Below, piece by piece: positions 34,403 to 38,461 of a DNA stretch of 38,461 nucleotides. Made by a program: the position numbers and the translations under genes. The DNA is from a virus, in IMG/VR virus record IMGVR_UViG_3300020281_000056, positions 1-38,461 of that record; one strand, given 5' to 3'. The notes beneath the pieces were generated by a model that saw nothing but the letters and a program-made list of their open reading frames with translations, was not told the origin of the DNA and ran no database searches. The first letter of the stretch is position 1, and each line of letters opens with the position of its first letter.

Positions 34403-35923
34403 ATGGCACAATTAACTTACACCGTTACTGTAGCAACGGGCAGCCTATACCTCGGTGGGGGTGCAACTGGTAACGTTTTTTATCTTAATGGTGTTAGAGA
34501 TATAGATTTAAAATGGGTCAAAGGAGCAACGCTAAGATTTGATCAAAGTGCAGCTACTAATGACAACCACCCTCTATTTTTTGCTACTCAAACTTCTAAT
34601 CCACAATCCAATGTCTATGGCACTGGAGTTTCTTATTATTTAGATGGTGCAACATCTCAAGCAAATTATTTTAATACAACAACTTTTAATGCTGCTGGAA
34701 CAAGGTACATAGAAGTTACTCCTGAATCTGAAACAGATTTTTATTATGCCTGTTACATTCATGGAATTGGTATGGGTGGCGCTATTGATTTAACACAAAC
34801 TACGTGGGGCGCATTAAGTTGGAATTTTGGTGAATGGGGTACACAAAATGAATTAGCTTTATCAATTGATGGCTTAAGTTTACAATCTTCCATAGGTGAT
34901 TTTGATGCATTTTCTGACAGAGGTTGGGGCGGAAATACCTGGTCACACGGAAACTGGGGAGAAGTTAATGCAACTGATATTCAAGTTTCTGGTATACAAC
35001 TACAATCTTCAATAGGAACATCTAACGCATTTCCTGAGTTTGGCTGGGGAGGTGGAGTATGGAACTCTTCTAAAGGAAGTTGGGGTAACTTGTCTGATGT
35101 TACAATTAATACTGAGTCTTTCCAATTACAAACTAATATTGGTGAAGAAGGAACTGAAGGCGAAATAAATGCAGGTTGGGGTAGAAAAACTTGGAATAAT
35201 AATGAAGGTTGGGGAATAGCTGGCACATTACAAGCTGATGGAATACAATTACAAACAACAGTCACAGATGTAACAATTGATGCGGAGGTCAACACCGGAT
35301 GGGGTAGACTAGAGTGGGGTAACGGTGCATGGAACGTAGCATTCTCTGTTGAATTAGGCTCATTAAGTTTACAATCTACAATCGGTGAAGAACAAGGATT
35401 TACAGACTTTATTGCAGAACCAACAGGTATACAGCTGCAATCAACGCTTGGAGATGCGCACGAAACTACCGCTGAAGGTAACGTAGCTCCTTTTGGTTTA
35501 CAAGCTCAGTCTTCAATAGGGGACGCAGTAGGCGCTCAAGATTTAGATTTTGTTTTAGCAGGAATTGCTATGCAATCTTCAATTGAGTCAGTAGAGGTCG
35601 GTGCATTAACTTTAATAAATCCTGATGGTATTCAATTACAATCAAATATAGGTGAAGAAACAGCTGAAGGATTTGCATTAGTAAATCCTACTGGAATCCC
35701 TATGGCATTCCTATCACCTTCAGCAGATGCTGTTTCAATAGCTGAAGCTACAGGTTCGCAATTGCAATCATCTATTTCTGGTGTAACAGTAACAGGCACT
35801 GGTGTTATTGACTTAACTGGCATACAGTTGACTGGAACACTCGGCTCAATTAATATTACACCATGGAATGAAGTAGATTTAGGAGTCAATAATACTTGGA
35901 CTGAGGTTGATTTGGCTGCTTAA
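34403..35923 (+). CDS. Tail protein with cupredoxin-like domain and repeat array
   Basis: 506 residues. The N-terminal 130 resemble a cupredoxin: KWVKGATLRFDQSAA, NHPLFFATQ with His56 and YYACYIHGIGMGG with Cys117, His120 and Met124, the four ligand types of a type 1 copper site. Then come five WG-x-x-x-W elements such as WGALSWNFGEWG (about 135-310), and from residue 155 to the end some twelve copies of a (G/S)(I/L)xLQSSIG unit with 20-50 residue spacing, probably building a beta fibre. It is likely a tail or fibre protein for receptor contact. Copper binding is not shown, and Cys-x2-His-x3-Met is one spacing off plastocyanin. Confidence 0.7.
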   Translation: MAQLTYTVTVATGSLYLGGGATGNVFYLNGVRDIDLKWVKGATLRFDQSAATNDNHPLFFATQTSNPQSNVYGTGVSYYLDGATSQANYFNTTTFNAAGTRYIEVTPESETDFYYACYIHGIGMGGAIDLTQTTWGALSWNFGEWGTQNELALSIDGLSLQSSIGDFDAFSDRGWGGNTWSHGNWGEVNATDIQVSGIQLQSSIGTSNAFPEFGWGGGVWNSSKGSWGNLSDVTINTESFQLQTNIGEEGTEGEINAGWGRKTWNNNEGWGIAGTLQADGIQLQTTVTDVTIDAEVNTGWGRLEWGNGAWNVAFSVELGSLSLQSTIGEEQGFTDFIAEPTGIQLQSTLGDAHETTAEGNVAPFGLQAQSSIGDAVGAQDLDFVLAGIAMQSSIESVEVGALTLINPDGIQLQSNIGEETAEGFALVNPTGIPMAFLSPSADAVSIAEATGSQLQSSISGVTVTGTGVIDLTGIQLTGTLGSINITPWNEVDLGVNNTWTEVDLAA

Positions 35924-35958
35924 TTTTAGTAAAATAACAATATAAGGATTTAATAATT

Positions 35959-37038
35959 ATGGCATCATCATATACAGCTCTCGGAGTAGAACTTCAAGTA
36001 ACCGGTGAAAATGCGGGTACATGGGGCGATAAAACAAATACAAATTTACAATTATTACAACAAATCGTAGGTGGATTTAATCAAACATCAATCGCTGGTG
36101 GAGCAGGCACAACTGCTTTAGATGTTGTTGACGGAAACACTACTGGAACAGCTCAACAAAATATGATTGAGTTAACAGGGACAATCACAGGAAATAGAAT
36201 TGTCACTATACCTACTGACGTAGAAAAACTTTACGTAATAAGAAACTCTACATCAGGAGCTTTTACTGTTGAATTTAAATACGCGTCTGGATCAGGAAAC
36301 AGCGTAACTTTTGCTACTACTGATAAAGGCACAAAAATGTTAATGGCAAAAGCTGATGACGTAACTAACCCTAACATTATCGATGTGGGCATGGTTGATT
36401 TAACTGGTGTTCAAACTTTAACTAATAAAACTTTAACATCTCCTGCAATAGGAACTTCAGTATTAGACACAGGTGGAGCTGAGTTATTAAAACTAACAGC
36501 AACTGGTTCTGCCGTAAATGAGTTAACTCTTGCAAACGCAGCGACTACTAATAATCCAACGTTGTCTGGAACTGGAGATGATAGTAATGTCGGTATTGAT
36601 TTAACACCTAAAGGTTTAGGAGCAGTTAAATTCACAAGTATTGGTAGCATTGAGGCTCTACAAGAAAGAGCGACTATAGCTGCAACTGGAACAACAGGGA
36701 CTGTGAACTACGATTTATTAACACAAGCAGTTCTATACCACACAACTAATGCCGCTGGAAACTTTACAGTAAACTTTAGAGGGGACGGTTCAAATAGTTT
36801 AAACAACGTAATGAATACTGGAGACTCTATGACAGCTGCTTTTTTAGTTACACAAGGTGGTACACCTTACTACAATAGCGCCGTGCAAGTTGACGGTTCA
36901 GGAGTTACTCCTGAATGGCAAGGCGGTGCAGCCCCAACTGCAGGAAACGCATCTTCTGTCGATGTTTACACGTACACAATAATAAAAACTGGAGACGCGG
37001 CATTCACAGTGTTTGCAGCACAAGTTCAGTTTGCATAA
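35959..37038 (+). CDS. Tail fibre protein (probable)
   Basis: 359 residues, beta-rich, Thr/Gly/Asn-rich. The N-terminus SSYTALGVELQVTGENAGTW then GDKTNTNLQLLQQIVGG is a common fibre beginning in marine phages; GVQTLTNKTLTSPAIGTSVL is a typical fibre block (the TLTNKTLTSP motif), followed by triple-stranded-type repeats and a C-terminal domain. It probably binds the host surface. AAGGATT precedes the ATG. Confidence 0.75.
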   Translation: MASSYTALGVELQVTGENAGTWGDKTNTNLQLLQQIVGGFNQTSIAGGAGTTALDVVDGNTTGTAQQNMIELTGTITGNRIVTIPTDVEKLYVIRNSTSGAFTVEFKYASGSGNSVTFATTDKGTKMLMAKADDVTNPNIIDVGMVDLTGVQTLTNKTLTSPAIGTSVLDTGGAELLKLTATGSAVNELTLANAATTNNPTLSGTGDDSNVGIDLTPKGLGAVKFTSIGSIEALQERATIAATGTTGTVNYDLLTQAVLYHTTNAAGNFTVNFRGDGSNSLNNVMNTGDSMTAAFLVTQGGTPYYNSAVQVDGSGVTPEWQGGAAPTAGNASSVDVYTYTIIKTGDAAFTVFAAQVQFA

Positions 37039-37056
37039 TAGGAGGATATAAATTTT

Positions 37057-38013
37057 ATGCCAATTTTAGGTTCTTTCGGTGCAGGATCAGGAAAAGGTTT
37101 TGGTCTTACATCGGCTGGAGCTCCTGATTTTATATGTGCTACTGGTGGAACTGTATCTGAGAGTGGAGATTTTAGAATTCACACTTTTACAGGTCCCGGA
37201 AGTTTTGTAGTAAACACAGCTAAAGAACCTTCAAACGCAAACGTAGATTATTTAGTAGTAGCAGGAGGCGGAGGCGGAGCTTATATATCTGGAGGCGGGG
37301 GTGCAGGAGGATTTAGAGAATCACACTCAGTTCCAGTTTCAGGTTGTTACACAGCAAGTCCATTGGCTAATCCAACAGGTTTGCCTGTATCAGAAACATC
37401 TTATCCAATAACTGTAGGCGGAGGCGGAGCAGGTGCTCCACCACCTGGAGGACCAGGTTCAAAAGGCGCTGATTCAGTTTTTTCAAGTATAACATCCACT
37501 GGAGGTGGATTAGGAGGAGTATATCCAGGGGGACCGGGGGGACCAGGAGGTTCAGGTGCTGGTTCACCACCTACCCCTTCACCTGGCGCTGGTTCAGGAA
37601 ATACTCCACCAGTTAGCCCACCACAAGGAAATAACGGTGGAGGTGCATCAAATAACTTTCCAAACATCGGTGCCGGTGGTGGCGGAGGTGCCGCTGGAAG
37701 TGGATCAGGCGGAGTTCCTAGTATTGGAGGTGCAGGTGGCACTGGAGCAGGAACACAAATCAATCCAGCTGTTGGTACTCCAGGACCAAGTGGACCATTA
37801 AAATATTTCTCTGGAGGAGGCGGAGGCGGTCAATACACTGCTTCTCCGAGTGATGGTGGACTTGGTGGAGATGGAGGCGGCGGTAAAGGATCACCTGGTG
37901 CCCCTACTCCTGAAAGAAATGGAGCCGACAACACAGGTGGTGGCGCAGGTGGAGGTGCTCCTGGTGCAACTGGCGGTTCAGGAATCGTGATAATAAGATA
38001 TAAATTTAAATAG
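37057..38013 (+). CDS. Glycine-rich tail adhesin
   Basis: 318 residues. A short N-terminal part (MPILGSFGAGSGKGFGLTSA), a beta unit (HTFTGPGSFVVN, VDYLVVAGGGGG), then about 230 residues of Gly/Pro/Ser-rich sequence with GGGGAG, PGGPGG and GGAGG runs, ending GGSGIVIIRYKFK. The LVVAGGGGG opening and IVIIRY ending bracket a known phage Gly-rich domain, which can fold as bundled polyglycine-II helices and bind receptors (as in the S16 adhesin gp38). AGGAGG precedes the ATG. Runs of GGA and GGC codons make this the most repetitive gene of the window. Confidence 0.75.
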   Translation: MPILGSFGAGSGKGFGLTSAGAPDFICATGGTVSESGDFRIHTFTGPGSFVVNTAKEPSNANVDYLVVAGGGGGAYISGGGGAGGFRESHSVPVSGCYTASPLANPTGLPVSETSYPITVGGGGAGAPPPGGPGSKGADSVFSSITSTGGGLGGVYPGGPGGPGGSGAGSPPTPSPGAGSGNTPPVSPPQGNNGGGASNNFPNIGAGGGGGAAGSGSGGVPSIGGAGGTGAGTQINPAVGTPGPSGPLKYFSGGGGGGQYTASPSDGGLGGDGGGGKGSPGAPTPERNGADNTGGGAGGGAPGATGGSGIVIIRYKFK

Positions 38014-38021
38014 GTAACGTT

Positions 38022-38461
38022 ATGGCTCATTTTGCAAAAATATCTGAAGAAAATAAAGTTTTACAAGTTTTAACATTAAATGATAAAGATACTTTAAATG
38101 CTGATGGGCAGGAAGATGAAGCTGTAGGTCAAGCTTATTTAGAAAAACATAATAATTGGCCAGCTCACTTATGGATTAAAACATCATACAACACAGTCAG
38201 TAACCAACATAAACTAGGTGGCACACCATTTAGAGGAAATTATGCAGGTATAGGTTATACTTGGGATGCAGAAAATCAAATTTTTTTATCTGAAAAACCT
38301 TATGCATCTTGGGTGTTAGATATCGAATCAGCTTCTTGGAAGTCTCCTATTGGAGATGCTCCTGAATTAACAGAAGAACAAAACAATCAAAACGCAGCTA
38401 ATACTAATCAATGGTCTTATGTTTGGAACGAAGATACAACTGCATGGGATTTGACAGATAT
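38022..38461 (+). CDS. Conserved marine phage virion-type protein, 3' truncated
   Basis: ATG 38022 open to the window end (146 codons). HFAKISEENKVLQVLTLND, EDEAVGQAYLEKHNNWPAHL, TSYNTVSNQHKLGGTPFRGN and YAGIGYTWDAENQIFLSEKP form a block found widely in cyanophages and other marine phages. Its role is not known, though its place after fibre genes suggests a tail or fibre accessory. The end is cut by the window. Confidence 0.7.
   Translation, partial: MAHFAKISEENKVLQVLTLNDKDTLNADGQEDEAVGQAYLEKHNNWPAHLWIKTSYNTVSNQHKLGGTPFRGNYAGIGYTWDAENQIFLSEKPYASWVLDIESASWKSPIGDAPELTEEQNNQNAANTNQWSYVWNEDTTAWDLTD

Noticed and set aside
37401-37763. Proline-rich reverse-strand frame opposite the glycine-rich adhesin
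   Set aside because: Proline codons are the complement of glycine codons; the frame mirrors the real gene.

Overview
This window looks like a large part of the genome of a tailed marine bacteriophage of the kind that infects SAR11 and other AT-rich marine bacteria (a pelagiphage or uncultured Mediterranean-type phage). That assignment is inference. It rests on the strong A+T bias, dense gene packing with ATGA, TAATG and GTGA stop/start overlaps, and a gene set typical of those phages: family A DNA polymerase, DUF3310, XF1762, a GP88-like protein, a GroES-like protein, a DUF6321-like protein, several short Lys/Arg-rich proteins and a glycine-rich fibre. Nearly everything is on the + strand; one four-gene cassette at 7408-8264 is on the - strand. 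Both ends cut through genes (a primase on the left, a conserved virion-type protein on the right), so the window is part of a longer or circular molecule. I see no tRNA, rRNA, CRISPR, integrase, RNA polymerase or tape-measure gene. The lack of a tape measure between portal and fibres suggests a short-tailed (podovirus-like) particle.

Layout. (1) 1-7407: replication and DNA modification: primase C-terminus, a diverged N6-adenine methyltransferase, UvrD-type helicase, DUF3310, cytosine-5 methyltransferase with a long second reading frame on the same strand, XF1762 acetyltransferase-like protein, DNA polymerase I with Leu at the 762-equivalent position, and a LAGLIDADG protein overlapping the polymerase 3' end. 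(2) 7408-8264: reverse-strand accessory cassette with two promoter candidates, one of which would give a leaderless mRNA. (3) 8294-11417: a run of very small genes of mostly unknown role (lipoprotein, DnaJ-type zinc finger, HTH-like protein). (4) 11418-11873: AT-rich non-coding region with hairpins and palindromes, a candidate origin or control region. (5) 11874-17305: small terminase subunit, a three-unit direct repeat array, accessory genes including a PD-(D/E)xK nuclease, a GC-rich non-coding island with repeats, a strong promoter and a structured leader, then the GP88-like module, ending in a cluster of hairpins. (6) 17306-28063: large terminase, portal, GroES-like protein, scaffold, major capsid and accessory virion proteins, with a terminator-promoter composite directly after the capsid gene. 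(7) 28057-29926: lysis region, with a 22-residue cationic amphipathic peptide, membrane proteins and an M15 peptidase endolysin. (8) 29928-38461: basic proteins, head-tail adaptors, a tail protein with a cupredoxin-like domain and about twelve copies of a short repeat, a fibre and a glycine-rich adhesin.

The most interesting candidates are: the dual-coded methyltransferase locus; the 22-residue amphipathic peptide in the lysis region; the GC-rich island with a promoter and a predicted RNA leader upstream of the GP88-like module; the promoter whose -35 box lies in the loop of the capsid terminator; and the repeated placement of -10 boxes 5 to 9 bases before start codons, which points to leaderless transcripts.
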